From contig MKVQ01000037.1 in assembly GCA_001899635.1 (NCBI GenBank), positions 1 to 64,000 on the forward strand: a stretch of DNA of 64,000 nucleotides. Reading direction: 5' to 3'. Origin of the DNA: Myxococcales bacterium 68-20 (GTDB lineage Bacteria; Myxococcota_A; Polyangia; Polyangiales; Polyangiaceae). A program made the position numbers and the translations under genes. Under the pieces are notes generated by a model. That model was not told the origin of the DNA. It saw nothing but the letters and a program-made list of their open reading frames with translations, and did no database searches. Shown here in pieces: positions 19,244 through 28,509 of the stretch. Each line of letters begins with the position of its first letter. Position 1 is the first letter of the stretch.

Positions 19244-20665
19244 GTGAACTTCAAGTCCTCCGCTCTTGCTCTTGCTCTTGGTGCGCTCTCGAGCGCGTTC
19301 GCCGTCGCAGCTTGTGAGGCCGACACGGGCTCGGGCCCCGGCGACCTGCCCGACAGCGGTACGCCGGGGACAGACGCGGCACCGGCGATCGACTGCCCTG
19401 CTCCGACCGCAGGGCCCACGAAGCACAAGGACGACGTGGAGGGCGACACCGTCTGGACGGCCGCCGGCAGCCCGCACATCGTCGAGAACGACGTCAACGT
19501 TCGCAACGGCGCGAAGCTCACGATCGAGCCGTGCGCAGAGGTTCGTCTCGCCAAGGGGACGCACATCAACGTCGCCTACCCGTCGACGCCCAACACCGGC
19601 ACGCTGATCGCCGAGGGCACGGCGACCAAGCCGATCAAGTTCACCGGGCTCGACGGCGCGCGCTGGGCCAGCGTCCACGTGAACGCGCCGGGCACCGCGC
19701 GCTTCGCGTACGCGACCTTCGAGGGCGGCGGCGGAGGTGACTTCGAGCAGGGGGGGACGCTCGTGGTCCGCGGCGACAACGCGATGCCGGCAAAGGCGGT
19801 CGTGTTCGTCGACCACGTCACGATCGAGAAGTCCCTCGGCACCGGCGTGTGGATGGCGAACCGCTCGATGTTCATGACCGGCTCGAAGGAGCTCACGATC
19901 ACGACGTCCGGCAGTGACGAGAACCCATACCCGATCGAGATCACCGAGCACGCGATCGACACGCTTCCGACCGGAAGCTACACGGGCAACAAGAAGGACG
20001 AGATCCTCATCGCGTCGGTCGGTGGCGGCCCTGCCGGTAGCGGCCTCGTCGTCGACGCGACCCTCCACGAGCTCGGCGTGCCGTACCACATCGGAGACAG
20101 CAAGCTCGACAGCTTCGTGATCGGCGGCAGTGAAGACGGCTCGGTCGCGACGCTCACCATCGAGCCCGGCGTCGTCATGCGCTTCGAGCCGGAGACGGCC
20201 TTCAAGGTGCAGACCTTGACGACCGACAAGCCGTCGACCGCCGCGGTGCGCGCGATCGGCACCGCCGACAAGCCGATCGTCTTCACCTCGGCCTCGCCGA
20301 CGCCGAAGGCGGGCGACTGGCGCGGCCTCTGGTTCGGAGGCATCGCGCAGGCGACGAACGCGTTCGAGCATGTCCGCGTCGAGTACGCGGGCTTCGACTG
20401 CAGCTGCAGCCTCAACACCTGCAGCCTCGGCGTGACCGAGCACGAGGCAGCGGTCATCTTCACCGCTCCCCCGCCGAGCGTCTTCATCAAGAACTCGGTC
20501 TTCAAGGAGATCACCGGCCATGGGATCGTCCAGGGCTTCGATGGGGCGCTCCTCAACTTCCGCCCGACGAACACCTTCGAGAACGTGAGCGGCTGCATCC
20601 AGACCCATCCGCGCAACGTCGACAGCACGTGCCCCACTCCCCGACCGATGTGCGACGGCCTCTGA
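19244..20665 (+). CDS. Predicted lipoprotein with right-handed beta-helix-like repeats
   Basis: The best start is GTG at 19244: it has GAAAGG 7 bp upstream and gives a compact lipoprotein signal (NFKSSALALALGA..., lipobox VAAC at about residues 21-24). The mature 450-residue protein has an Asp/Gly/Pro-rich linker and then regularly spaced strands such as GAKLTIEPCAEVRLAKGTHI and GTLIAEGTATKPIKFTG. This pattern, a value then G-T-x-x-K-P-I-x-F-T, is seen in parallel beta-helix (pectate-lyase-like) proteins of myxobacteria. The location should be the outer or inner membrane surface. No catalytic residues are apparent; the fold is an inference and function is unknown. Confidence 0.75.
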   Translation: MNFKSSALALALGALSSAFAVAACEADTGSGPGDLPDSGTPGTDAAPAIDCPAPTAGPTKHKDDVEGDTVWTAAGSPHIVENDVNVRNGAKLTIEPCAEVRLAKGTHINVAYPSTPNTGTLIAEGTATKPIKFTGLDGARWASVHVNAPGTARFAYATFEGGGGGDFEQGGTLVVRGDNAMPAKAVVFVDHVTIEKSLGTGVWMANRSMFMTGSKELTITTSGSDENPYPIEITEHAIDTLPTGSYTGNKKDEILIASVGGGPAGSGLVVDATLHELGVPYHIGDSKLDSFVIGGSEDGSVATLTIEPGVVMRFEPETAFKVQTLTTDKPSTAAVRAIGTADKPIVFTSASPTPKAGDWRGLWFGGIAQATNAFEHVRVEYAGFDCSCSLNTCSLGVTEHEAAVIFTAPPPSVFIKNSVFKEITGHGIVQGFDGALLNFRPTNTFENVSGCIQTHPRNVDSTCPTPRPMCDGL

Positions 20666-20668
20666 GGA

Positions 20669-20688
20669 GCCTCGCGATCGCGTGAGGC
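20669..20688. terminator. Hairpin between convergent genes
   Basis: An 8-bp stem with one G-T pair, gcctcgcg/cgtgaggc, loop atcg, starting 4 bp after the lipoprotein gene stop codon and facing the convergent glycosyltransferase gene. There is no T-run, so it may act as a transcript 3'-end stabiliser rather than an intrinsic terminator. Confidence 0.4.
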
Positions 20689-20774
20689 GCTATGCGCGCG
20701 ATGAGCTCGATGCACGAGCCCATCGCGCGCGGGGCCACATTCTCGGCTGGGTCCGCGACCAGGAGGGGGCGTGC

Positions 20775-22106
20775 TCAGCCGACGGCGAGGCCGGACGCCT
20801 CGAGGATCTGATTCTGGATCCGGCGCGCCTGGCGGGCGCCGTCGAAGTCCTGCTCGACCCGCAGGCGCCCCGCGCGTCCCTGCGCAGCGCGGAGCTCCGG
20901 ATCGCGGAGGTAACGGAGCATCTCCTGCGCGAGCGCGTCCGAGTCGCCGGCGCGGACGAGCGTGCCGGTCGTCCCGCCCTGAAGCATCTCGGAAACGCCG
21001 CCGACGTCGAAGGCGATGACGGGCTTGCTCAGCGCCATCGCCTCGATGACCGCGCGGGGCAGCGGGTCGGCATACACGCTCGGCACGACGGCGACGTCGA
21101 AGTCGGCCGCGTACGGCTTGATGTCGGCGCAGAAGCCGAGGAAACGGAACTTGTCGTCGAGGCCGAGCGTGGAGACGAGCGCGCGGCACTCGCCGAGGTG
21201 GTCGGGGCGGATGTCCTCCGGCGTATCGCCGAGGACGGCGAAGAACGCGCGACGCCGCTCCTCCTCGCTCATCGCGGCGAGCGCGATGCGAGCCGCGTGG
21301 ATCATCTCGACGTAGCCCTTGCGCGGGAGGATCCGGCCCTGGCTCCCGAAGACGACCGCGTCGGGCGGCAGCCCGAGCTCCGTCTTGAGGCGCGGGGTGA
21401 TCCCGCTCGCGTCGAACTCCTCGGTGTCGAGCGCGTTGTGAATGACGCGCACCTTCTCCGGGCAGTGCGGGAAGAGCCCCGCCGACGCCTTCGACACGCA
21501 GACGATCCGAGCGACCCCTTGGCTCGCCGCGAGCCGATCGTGGAGCCCTCGAACCGCCTTCGGGAGCGACGTGTAGCGGACGTGCCAGAGCACCGGCACT
21601 CCGCTCGTCTTCGCGAGGAGCCCGCCGGCGAAGTCGGCGTTCGTCCCGTTGCAATAGACGAGGTCGAACTGGCCGCGGCGGATCAGCCTCGTCAGGCGCG
21701 CCATCGCGCGACCGGCGCGCAGCACGTTGACGGCGGCGCGAGCCCCGCGGACGTACGGAGGCGCCTCGAAGTCCTCGCGCACCATCGGCCGGTCGAACGG
21801 CTCGATCGGGTTCTCGACGAGATCGGGCTCGAAGAGCAGGTCCTCGGTCACGCCACGGCTCGAGTAGAGCTCGCTGATGACGCCGGGGCGCGGAAGCACG
21901 ACCGCCCGATGGATCACGGACGGGTCGAGGAACCGGAGGATGTAGAAGAGGCTCCGGCCCGGCCCGCCGTTCCGAGCGGTGTCGTTGATGAAGAGGACGC
22001 GGGCCTTCCGGCGCGCCGCGAGCAGCGGGATACTGCTGTCGTCGGCACGCGGCGTCGGAGATTGCCCGGACGCAGGATGGGGATTTTCGCGCTGCGCCAA
22101 CGACAT
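20775..22106 (-). CDS. GT4-family glycosyltransferase
   Basis: A 443-residue GT-B fold glycosyltransferase. The N-terminal half carries a Gly-rich acceptor region (NDTARNGGPGRSLFYILRFL) and a run of Rossmann strands. The C-terminal half has the GT4 nucleotide-sugar site with SQGRILPRKGY and the E-x7-E type segment VIEAMALSKPVIAFD. It likely transfers a sugar from a nucleotide donor onto a lipid-linked oligosaccharide at the cytosolic membrane face. It is divergent from the deacetylase-flippase-GT operon across an 81-bp gap, so the four genes probably form one surface-polysaccharide locus. Sugar specificity cannot be read. Confidence 0.9.
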   Translation of the reverse strand: MSLAQRENPHPASGQSPTPRADDSSIPLLAARRKARVLFINDTARNGGPGRSLFYILRFLDPSVIHRAVVLPRPGVISELYSSRGVTEDLLFEPDLVENPIEPFDRPMVREDFEAPPYVRGARAAVNVLRAGRAMARLTRLIRRGQFDLVYCNGTNADFAGGLLAKTSGVPVLWHVRYTSLPKAVRGLHDRLAASQGVARIVCVSKASAGLFPHCPEKVRVIHNALDTEEFDASGITPRLKTELGLPPDAVVFGSQGRILPRKGYVEMIHAARIALAAMSEEERRRAFFAVLGDTPEDIRPDHLGECRALVSTLGLDDKFRFLGFCADIKPYAADFDVAVVPSVYADPLPRAVIEAMALSKPVIAFDVGGVSEMLQGGTTGTLVRAGDSDALAQEMLRYLRDPELRAAQGRAGRLRVEQDFDGARQARRIQNQILEASGLAVG

Positions 22107-22187
22107 GGGAGCAGTCCGTTACACCAGGCCGGTCGCCCCGGCAAATGAGGGTTTTGGGGGACGGTCTCTCGGGCTAGAAGGCCCCAC
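22107..22187. promoter_or_regulatory. Shared divergent promoter region of the polysaccharide locus
   Basis: This 81-bp gap separates two divergently transcribed polysaccharide genes, so both promoters or a shared control site must lie here or inside the gene starts. I see no convincing -35/-10 pair. The call rests on gene arrangement only. Confidence 0.3.
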
Positions 22188-23120
22188 ATGAGCCGGGCCT
22201 ACCTCTGCGTGTCGATCGACACGGAGTGCGACAAGGGTCCGGCGTGGCGATCGCGGCGTCCACTGTCGTTCGAGGGCGTCCACGTCGGTATCGTCGAGCG
22301 CCTCCAGCCGCTGTTTACGTCGTTCGGCGCAAAGCCGACCTATCTGGTCTCGGCAGAGGTCTTTCGTGACGAGCGCGCCACGGAAGAGCTCCGCAAGCTC
22401 GACGGGTCCTGCGAGCTCGGCACCCATCTCCACGGCGAGTACGCCGAGCCGAGCGCATGGCTGCCGGAGGTGACGCTCGACTTCCAGCGGGACTACGACC
22501 CCGACCTCGAGAAGCGGAAGCTCACCAGCTTGACGGATCAGTTCATTCGGGCGTTCGAGTTCCAGCCGCTCTCGTTCCGCGCCGGACGTTTCGGGATCGG
22601 CCACCGGACGATCGGCTTTCTCGAGGAGCTGGGGTATTCCGTGGAGTCGAGCGTGACCCCACACGTCGACTGGTCCTCTGCCGGCTCGCCGGGTCTCTCG
22701 TTCGCGGGAGCGCCGACGCAGCCCTACCATCCCGATCCCGCCGACCCAGCGCGGCCGGGCGAGTCGGGTGTCCTCGAGATCCCGATCACGATCCGCCCTC
22801 GGCTCTGGCAGCGGCTCCCCGGTATCGGCAAGCACCTCGAGCCTCGCTGGCTACGACCGACATGGATGACCGCCGAGGCCCTCGCGGAGCTCGTGGAAGA
22901 CGAGATCGCCGACGCGCGGCGCGCTGCGCCCGGGCGGCCCGTGATCCTGCACGCCATGCTTCACGCGGCCGAGGTCGTCCCGGCGATGACCCCCTACGCG
23001 CCGTTCGAGGCGGACGCCCGGCGCATCCTCGATCGAGTGCACGCGCTCCTCGAGCTCGCCCAGCGTGAGGCGATCGCCGTCGTCGGCCTCGGTGACGTGC
23101 CGGAGATCCTGCAAACGTGA
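22188..23120 (+). CDS. Polysaccharide deacetylase-like (NodB-fold) protein
   Basis: A 310-residue protein resembling the polysaccharide deacetylase superfamily: a first motif SIDTECD in place of TFDDG, a His motif in ELGTHLHGE, the Arg motif FRAGRFG, and a C-terminal HAMLHA containing the last conserved His. There is no signal peptide, so it probably acts in the cytosol, as other atypical NodB-fold proteins in exopolysaccharide clusters do. The stop codon overlaps the GTG start of the flippase gene (GTGA at 23117-23120), so it is translationally coupled. Deacetylation of a sugar intermediate is inferred, not shown. Confidence 0.82.
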   Translation: MSRAYLCVSIDTECDKGPAWRSRRPLSFEGVHVGIVERLQPLFTSFGAKPTYLVSAEVFRDERATEELRKLDGSCELGTHLHGEYAEPSAWLPEVTLDFQRDYDPDLEKRKLTSLTDQFIRAFEFQPLSFRAGRFGIGHRTIGFLEELGYSVESSVTPHVDWSSAGSPGLSFAGAPTQPYHPDPADPARPGESGVLEIPITIRPRLWQRLPGIGKHLEPRWLRPTWMTAEALAELVEDEIADARRAAPGRPVILHAMLHAAEVVPAMTPYAPFEADARRILDRVHALLELAQREAIAVVGLGDVPEILQT

Positions 23121-24523
23121 CCGCACAAGCAACGACGTCGACGACACCGGATCCGAGCACACCCCCGACGCCGGGGGGGCCGGCGCCGAAGAAGCGCGGG
23201 ATCGCGAGGACGACGCTCCTCGTCCTCCCCGCGCAGATCGGCTTCCGCGCGCTCGAGGCGACCCTCCCGCTGCTCTACGCGTACTGGTTCGGACGCGGCG
23301 ACGCGACCGACGTCTACTACTTCGCCTGGGCCGTCTTCGCGTTCGCGGGCTCGCTCGTCTTCTCGATGCACCAGGACTCGTCGCTCGTCCCGATCCTCGC
23401 CGAGGAGCGGCTCCTGCGACCTGCAGGCCTGGCGCGTCTCCGTGGCTCGCTCCTCGCACACACCTGGCTGGTCGGCGGCCTCATCTCGCTCGTCGTCGGC
23501 GCGGGCGCGCTCGCCTGGTTCCGCATCCGTTACGAGGATCCGTCGTTCGGCGTCGCCTCGCGGATGGTGCCTTCCTTCTGCCTCTACCTCGTCGCGATGA
23601 GCACGCGGACGTTCTTCAGCACGCTTTGCGTGGTCGAGCGTCAGTTCTTCATCCAGCCGATCGCGAGCTTCCTCGGCATGCTCGTCAACGTGGGCATCCT
23701 CGCGTCGACGCACAGCACGGCGGGGATCGTGTTCGTGCCGGTGGCATCACTCGCCGGCGAGATCGTCGCGACGTGCGTGCTCGCCAGCTTCGCGATCCGC
23801 GCGCTCGGGATCCGGATCCAGCTCTGCTTCGACCGCCCGCCGGCACTGCTCGCGTTCGCGCGCCTCGCCTCCTCCGAGGTCGGCGGCGGGGCGGTCACGC
23901 GCGTGAACCCGGTCGTCGCCCAGCTCATGGCCGGCCTCACCGCGGTCGCCGGCGGCGGCACGATGCTCCGTTACACCGGGGATGTCGCAACGCTGCCGAC
24001 GTCCCTCCTCCAGGCGGCCCTCCTCCCCGTCTTGTTGAGCCACCTCGCGGACGACTATGCGCGACGCGACCTCGCCACCATCCGTCGCACCGTCACACGT
24101 GCGCTCGCGAGCGTGTGCGGCCTCCTCCTCGCCGCGTCCATCCTCCTCTACCTCGTCCGGCGCCCCTTGCTCCGCCTCGTGTTCCTCCATGGACAGATGG
24201 ACGAGGCCGGCGTGGATCGGATGGCGGACCTCCTCCCGTACCACCTCGTCGGGCTCGCGCCGTTCGGAGCGCTCCTCGTCCTCGCGCGCGCGCACGTCGC
24301 GACGAAGAACGGCTCGATCATGATCTCGATGGGGATCCTCAACGCGAGCACGAACCTGATCTGCAACCTGGTCATGCTCCGAGTCCTCGGCCTCGAGGGC
24401 CTCGCGCTGGCGACCTCGCTGGTGAGCATCGTGGTCGCCATCGTGTTCTGGTTCCGCTTCCAGAAGCGGATGGCCGTGCTCGAAGCGGAGGCGCGCGCGC
24501 CGGCCGCCGAGAGGCCGACGTGA
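23117..24523 (+). CDS. MurJ/Wzx-type lipid-linked oligosaccharide flippase
   Basis: A 468-residue polytopic membrane protein with about 12-14 hydrophobic helices, starting with a short Thr/Pro-rich cytosolic tail. Segments such as EATLPLLYAYWFGRGDATDVYYFAWAVF match the MviN/MurJ branch of the MOP exporter superfamily, which moves undecaprenyl-linked glycans across the inner membrane. The GTG start at 23117 is set by the GTGA overlap with the deacetylase gene; its own stop overlaps the next GTG at 24520. Context (two glycosyltransferases and a deacetylase-like gene) argues for export of a surface polysaccharide unit rather than lipid II, but housekeeping MurJ is not excluded. Confidence 0.82.
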   Translation: MTAQATTSTTPDPSTPPTPGGPAPKKRGIARTTLLVLPAQIGFRALEATLPLLYAYWFGRGDATDVYYFAWAVFAFAGSLVFSMHQDSSLVPILAEERLLRPAGLARLRGSLLAHTWLVGGLISLVVGAGALAWFRIRYEDPSFGVASRMVPSFCLYLVAMSTRTFFSTLCVVERQFFIQPIASFLGMLVNVGILASTHSTAGIVFVPVASLAGEIVATCVLASFAIRALGIRIQLCFDRPPALLAFARLASSEVGGGAVTRVNPVVAQLMAGLTAVAGGGTMLRYTGDVATLPTSLLQAALLPVLLSHLADDYARRDLATIRRTVTRALASVCGLLLAASILLYLVRRPLLRLVFLHGQMDEAGVDRMADLLPYHLVGLAPFGALLVLARAHVATKNGSIMISMGILNASTNLICNLVMLRVLGLEGLALATSLVSIVVAIVFWFRFQKRMAVLEAEARAPAAERPT

Positions 24524-25638
24524 CGGTCGTCCACGTCGTCGCCGCCGGGGAGATCGGCGGCGCGGAGCGGATGCTGGTCGACCTCGCATCGGCGAGCGCC
24601 ACGACCAAGCGCCCCCACTCCGTCGCGCTCTTCACCCCGAGCGACGCGCTCCGCGCGCTCTTTCGCGACGCCGGTCTCGACGTCGACGATCGCGGCCCGG
24701 TCCGCGAAGGTCCGCTCCCCTATCTCGCGAGCAGCCTCGGACCGAGCGACGTCCGCTGGCTCACGAGCGTCCTCGAGCGGCGTCGCGCCACGATCGTCCA
24801 TCTCCACACGTTCGCCTCGCAGGTCCTCGGCACGCGCGCGGCCCGGCGCGCGAACGCTCGCGTCGTCCGCACCGAGCACTCGACGCGCGTCTACGACGAC
24901 CCGAGCTGCTGGCCTTTCTCGCGCTGGTCGCTCACCCGCGCGGACGCGGTCGTGTTCATCAGCGAGCACGTCCGCAAGGTCGCGCGCGCGCGCGCCGGGA
25001 GCATGCTCGACACCGGCTCGAAGGCGAGCATCGTCTACAACGGCGTCGACACGACGCGGTTCGCGCCGCGCCCCGAGACGGACGCCGCGAACGAGAGGCA
25101 GCGCGCCGAACGCGTGCGCTTCATCGCGCTCGGCCGCCTCGATCGACGCAAGGGGCTCGATCGCGCGCTCGACGCGCTCGTCGCCGTCCCCGAAGCGGAG
25201 CTCGACATCGTCGGCGACGGCGCGGAGCGGGGGGCGCTCGAGGCGCTCGCGACGTCGCTCGGCGTTCGCGATCGCGTCCGCTTCGCCGGACACGCCAGCG
25301 ACGTCCGCGACGCGATCGCGGCGGCGGACATCGCGCTCTCGAGCGCGCGCGAGGAAGGCCTCGGCGTGGCGCTGCTCGAGGCGATGGCGATGGGTCGCCC
25401 GGTCGTTGCGCTGCCGACGGGTGGTGTCCCCGAGATCGTCCGCGACGGCGAGACCGGCTGGCTCGCGGCGACGGCTTCATCCGGTGAGCTCGCGCGCGCG
25501 ATGCGAGCCGCGATCGACGTCCCGCTCGAGGAGCGGCGACGCCGAGGCGCAGCGGCGCGCGCGCGCGTACTGGAGACGTTCTCCGTCGACGCGATGTGCG
25601 CCGGCTACGAGGCGATCTACACGCGCCTGGCACCGTGA
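24520..25638 (+). CDS. GT4-family glycosyltransferase
   Basis: A 372-residue GT-B glycosyltransferase. The N-terminus VVHVVAAGEIGGAERMLVDL is the typical GT4 acceptor-domain start, with a glycine-rich loop. The C-terminal domain has ALGRLDRRKGLDRAL and the E-x7-E region in EEGLGVALLEAMAMGRPV, followed by GGVPEIV. The frame stays open far upstream, but GTG at 24520 is the real start: it sits at the conserved N-terminus and overlaps the flippase stop (GTGA). It is the last gene of the three-gene polysaccharide operon and probably extends a lipid-linked glycan. Donor and acceptor are unknown. Confidence 0.9.
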   Translation: MTVVHVVAAGEIGGAERMLVDLASASATTKRPHSVALFTPSDALRALFRDAGLDVDDRGPVREGPLPYLASSLGPSDVRWLTSVLERRRATIVHLHTFASQVLGTRAARRANARVVRTEHSTRVYDDPSCWPFSRWSLTRADAVVFISEHVRKVARARAGSMLDTGSKASIVYNGVDTTRFAPRPETDAANERQRAERVRFIALGRLDRRKGLDRALDALVAVPEAELDIVGDGAERGALEALATSLGVRDRVRFAGHASDVRDAIAAADIALSSAREEGLGVALLEAMAMGRPVVALPTGGVPEIVRDGETGWLAATASSGELARAMRAAIDVPLEERRRRGAAARARVLETFSVDAMCAGYEAIYTRLAP

Positions 25639-25792
25639 GCCTGCGGCCCGTCGCCCGAATCACGCGCCCGCCGCATGGGGAGGCAACGTGATTCGGTGGC
25701 GATGACGGACCGTTCTCGGCGCGCTCGGGATCCAAGCCCGCGATTGCAGGATCAGCGCGCGTGGCGTTCGGTCACGAGCGAGACGGTTCGCC

Positions 25793-25822
25793 CCGAGGCC
25801 GTTTTGTTTTCCCCGGCCTCGG
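25793..25822. terminator. Hairpin between convergent glycosyltransferase and beta-propeller genes
   Basis: Perfect 8-bp stem ccgaggcc/ggcctcgg with a T-rich 14-base loop, in the 213-bp gap between two convergent genes. On either strand there is no T-run directly after the stem. It is a plausible bidirectional 3'-end structure. Confidence 0.4.
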
Positions 25823-25851
25823 AGGAAACTGTGGAGCGGTCGGCCGCGCGA

Positions 25852-27021
25852 TCAGCGGACGCCGGCGCAGCGGGTGGGCAGGACGTAGAGCGTGCCGTCG
25901 ACGTTGCCGATGCCGCGCTCGGTCGTGATGTAGGCCGTCTTGTTGTCGGCGCCGCCGAACGCGATGCCGGTCGGCTTGCTGTCCGGGAACGGGATCTCGC
26001 CCCACTTCTTGCCCGCGGGCGAGACGATCTCGATGAGCCCCTCGGTGGCGTCGTCGACGTTCTCGGCGATCCAGAGATTGCCGGCGATGTCGACGGCGAT
26101 CCCGGTCGGGTTGTTCGCCGGCACGAACGCGAAGTCCGCCGCGTACGTCGCGGCGCCGTTGGCGTCGACCGTGTACTTCCTGATCGTCCTCTGGTCGAAG
26201 AGGCCGACGTAGAGCGTCGTCCCGTCCTTGGTGAGGGCGATACCGTCGGCACGGTTGGCGAGGCCGCCGTTGAAGGTCGTGATGGTGGTCACGCCACCAT
26301 CCGGCGCCATGCGGTAGACGCCGGTGCTGGGCCCCCCGGCCTGCCAGTTGGGATCGGTGAAGTAGATGAAGCCCTTGCTGGACGCGACGGCGTCGTTGGG
26401 GCTGTTCGCCGGCCCGCCATCGAACCCGGTCGGAGAGCCGCCATCGACCAGCATGCGGAGGATGCCGCCGCCACCACCGGTCTCGCGCGCGAGCGTCGTG
26501 TAGATGAAGTTGTCCACGTGTGCGTTGCCGATCGGCAGGTTGCCCTCGCCCGTGGCGCGCAGCACGACACGCGCGCCGCCGTCGGGTCCGTTGCGGACGA
26601 TCCTCTGCGCCGTGACCTCGGAGTAGACGATCGCGCCCGCGTCGGTGCCGTCGTCGATGAACTGCGGCCCGTCGAGGAACAGCCCCGTCGCGATCGCCTT
26701 GAGAGAAGCGAACGGGATGACGACGCCAGCGTCGGGGCTCCCGCCGTCGGCGGTGAGCGGGTTGCCGAGGCACTCGAGCACCACCCCGCCGTCGTCCCCC
26801 GCATCGCCCGCGTCGCCAGCGTCGCCGTTCCCCGAGTCGATCTTGCCGCCGGAGTCGACGGGCGAGCTGCTGTCTTCCTCGTCCTTGGTGCCGCCCCCGT
26901 CCGTCCCCGCGTCTTCTTCGGACAGCGGCGGCGACGGATCATCGCTGCTGCATGCGTAGGCGTAGCAAGCGACGGGCAGCACGGTCATGAAGAGGGCCAG
27001 GCGGCGGCGGAAAAACGACAT
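25852..27021 (-). CDS. Lipoprotein with SMP-30/NHL-type beta-propeller
   Basis: A 389-residue predicted lipoprotein. The ATG at 27021 is preferred because GGAGGA lies 7 bp upstream; it starts a signal ending in a Cys (YAYACSSDD). An Asp/Gly/Ser-rich linker (about 25-70) leads to a propeller with repeated strand patterns such as VDNFIYTTLARE, GFIYFTDPNW, LYVGLFDQRTIRKY, GNLWIAENVDD and NKTAYITTERG, typical of SMP-30/gluconolactonase/NHL domains. Family members bind sugars or lactones or act as scaffolds; catalytic acid residues cannot be assigned here. It should be membrane-anchored and facing the periplasm or surface. Function is unknown. Confidence 0.8.
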   Translation of the reverse strand: MSFFRRRLALFMTVLPVACYAYACSSDDPSPPLSEEDAGTDGGGTKDEEDSSSPVDSGGKIDSGNGDAGDAGDAGDDGGVVLECLGNPLTADGGSPDAGVVIPFASLKAIATGLFLDGPQFIDDGTDAGAIVYSEVTAQRIVRNGPDGGARVVLRATGEGNLPIGNAHVDNFIYTTLARETGGGGGILRMLVDGGSPTGFDGGPANSPNDAVASSKGFIYFTDPNWQAGGPSTGVYRMAPDGGVTTITTFNGGLANRADGIALTKDGTTLYVGLFDQRTIRKYTVDANGAATYAADFAFVPANNPTGIAVDIAGNLWIAENVDDATEGLIEIVSPAGKKWGEIPFPDSKPTGIAFGGADNKTAYITTERGIGNVDGTLYVLPTRCAGVR

Positions 27022-27069
27022 GAACAAGTCCTCCAGCAAAGCGAACGGGGCTCTCCCGAACCGGCGATT

Positions 27070-28389
27070 CTAAACCTCTCCGCCCCACGGGCGAAAGTCG
27101 CGTGTGGAACCCAGCATGCCGCGGGCGACCGCATCCATCAGGGCGGCGAAGGCCGCATCGTCGAAGCCGGCGCCGCTCGTCAGCCAGTCGACGTGGCGGG
27201 TGTCGGCGCCCTTCACCGGCGCTCTGCCCCCCGTTCGTGCCGCGGCTTCGACCTTCGCCTCGGCCGCGAGCTCCTCGCCCTGCATCGCCCGCTCGTCGGA
27301 CCTGCGAACGGTCCGACCGAGCAATCCGGCCAAGAAGCCCCGCCGCCCCGCCCGCTCCGGCGACGGAAAATGACCGAGCACGTCGAGGTGATCGGCGACG
27401 CCCGCCCATACGACCGTCCCCCACGCCTGCGATCGGACCGGGACGACGCCATCGTTCGCCCGGAGCGACGGCAACCTCCCGAAGGCGCGCTCGAGCACCG
27501 CGAGCGCCTCCGGCTCCGTCGTCGTGCACGGATAGCGCTCGTCGACCCGCGAGGTGATCCCGTAGAGCGTCGTGAACAGCGTCGAGGAGACCGCCCGCCA
27601 GGGGCTGAACATCGCGCGCGCGAGCTTGCGCGCCGTCGGCGGCGGCGCCTTCGCGCACGTCGACTGATAGACGACCCCCGGACGGTCCTCGACCCCCGAC
27701 TGGAAGAGGTCCATCGCCTCCGGGGTGAGCTGGATGACCGCGCCCTGGTCTTTCGTGATCGCGTCGAGGTAGTCGCGCACCTCGCGGCTCGACGCCGGCT
27801 CGAGCGCCTTCAGCAACGCTTCGGTCGTTCGGTCGAGGATGGTGAGCTCCATCCCGAGGATCGCGCGATCGAGCTGCCCGATCGCCACGACGAGCGCGCT
27901 CGCAGCAGCGAGCGGCGGCGCGCCGAGCGAGAGCGCGATGAACGTGAGCGCGCTGACGGCGTACAGCATCCGCTGGCCGCTGACGGTCGCGAAGAAGCCC
28001 GCGAGCGGCGTGCCGTAGTGCGGCGTGCTCATCGTCGTGATGCTGGACAGACGGGAGAGCCAGGCGAGCCGAGCGCGGTCGATCGGCAGCCGAGCGCTGG
28101 GAGAGGCAACGAGCCGCGCGTCGAGGCCGCCCGTCGAATGGCCGAGGATGTGGATCGGCCCGCTCGGGCCTCGATCGTCCCCCGCGGTCGCGGCGATGAG
28201 CTCCGCGAGCCGGACCGCACGGCGCCGGATCGAGGCCGTGGGCGCGACGTCGACGACGTGCATCTCGAGCTCCTCGCCCGCCGCGGCGAAGCGCTCGCCG
28301 AGCGCACGCTCGACATGCGCGAAGTAGTCGTACGTCGCGAGCTTGCCGAAGCCGAACATCCCCGGGGTGAGATAGAGGCGGTGGCGCAC
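27070..28389 (-). CDS. Alpha/beta-hydrolase, lipase-like
   Basis: A 439-residue hydrolase from GTG at 28389, where the first beta-strand begins (RHRLYLTPGMFGFG). The nucleophile elbow is GHSTGG (Ser in ILGHSTGGLDARL) with an oxyanion-like start TPGMFGFG, as in triacylglycerol lipases and PGAP1-like esterases. A long helical insertion follows (about 200-300), then a His-containing C-terminal part (ADHLDVLGHF) that may supply the catalytic His. It is likely a cytosolic or peripheral esterase; no signal peptide. The frame extends upstream to 28818, but that part is opposite a Rieske remnant and is non-coding. It follows the propeller gene region in the same direction without clear coupling. Confidence 0.82.
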   Translation of the reverse strand: MRHRLYLTPGMFGFGKLATYDYFAHVERALGERFAAAGEELEMHVVDVAPTASIRRRAVRLAELIAATAGDDRGPSGPIHILGHSTGGLDARLVASPSARLPIDRARLAWLSRLSSITTMSTPHYGTPLAGFFATVSGQRMLYAVSALTFIALSLGAPPLAAASALVVAIGQLDRAILGMELTILDRTTEALLKALEPASSREVRDYLDAITKDQGAVIQLTPEAMDLFQSGVEDRPGVVYQSTCAKAPPPTARKLARAMFSPWRAVSSTLFTTLYGITSRVDERYPCTTTEPEALAVLERAFGRLPSLRANDGVVPVRSQAWGTVVWAGVADHLDVLGHFPSPERAGRRGFLAGLLGRTVRRSDERAMQGEELAAEAKVEAAARTGGRAPVKGADTRHVDWLTSGAGFDDAAFAALMDAVARGMLGSTRDFRPWGGEV

Positions 28390-28509
28390 GCGGGCATTTT
28401 GCCTAGCACGGTCGCTCGCTCGATGGCGAGGGTACGGACGGACGACGCGCAACCGCGCTCCGTTGACCGCGCTCCGCCCACGGCCTGGGCAGGCCGCAGC
28501 AGAGTCGCC

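Noticed and set aside
16975-19569. 864-codon minus-strand frame opposite typA
   Set aside because: typA is unambiguous and the antisense frame has no recognisable feature.
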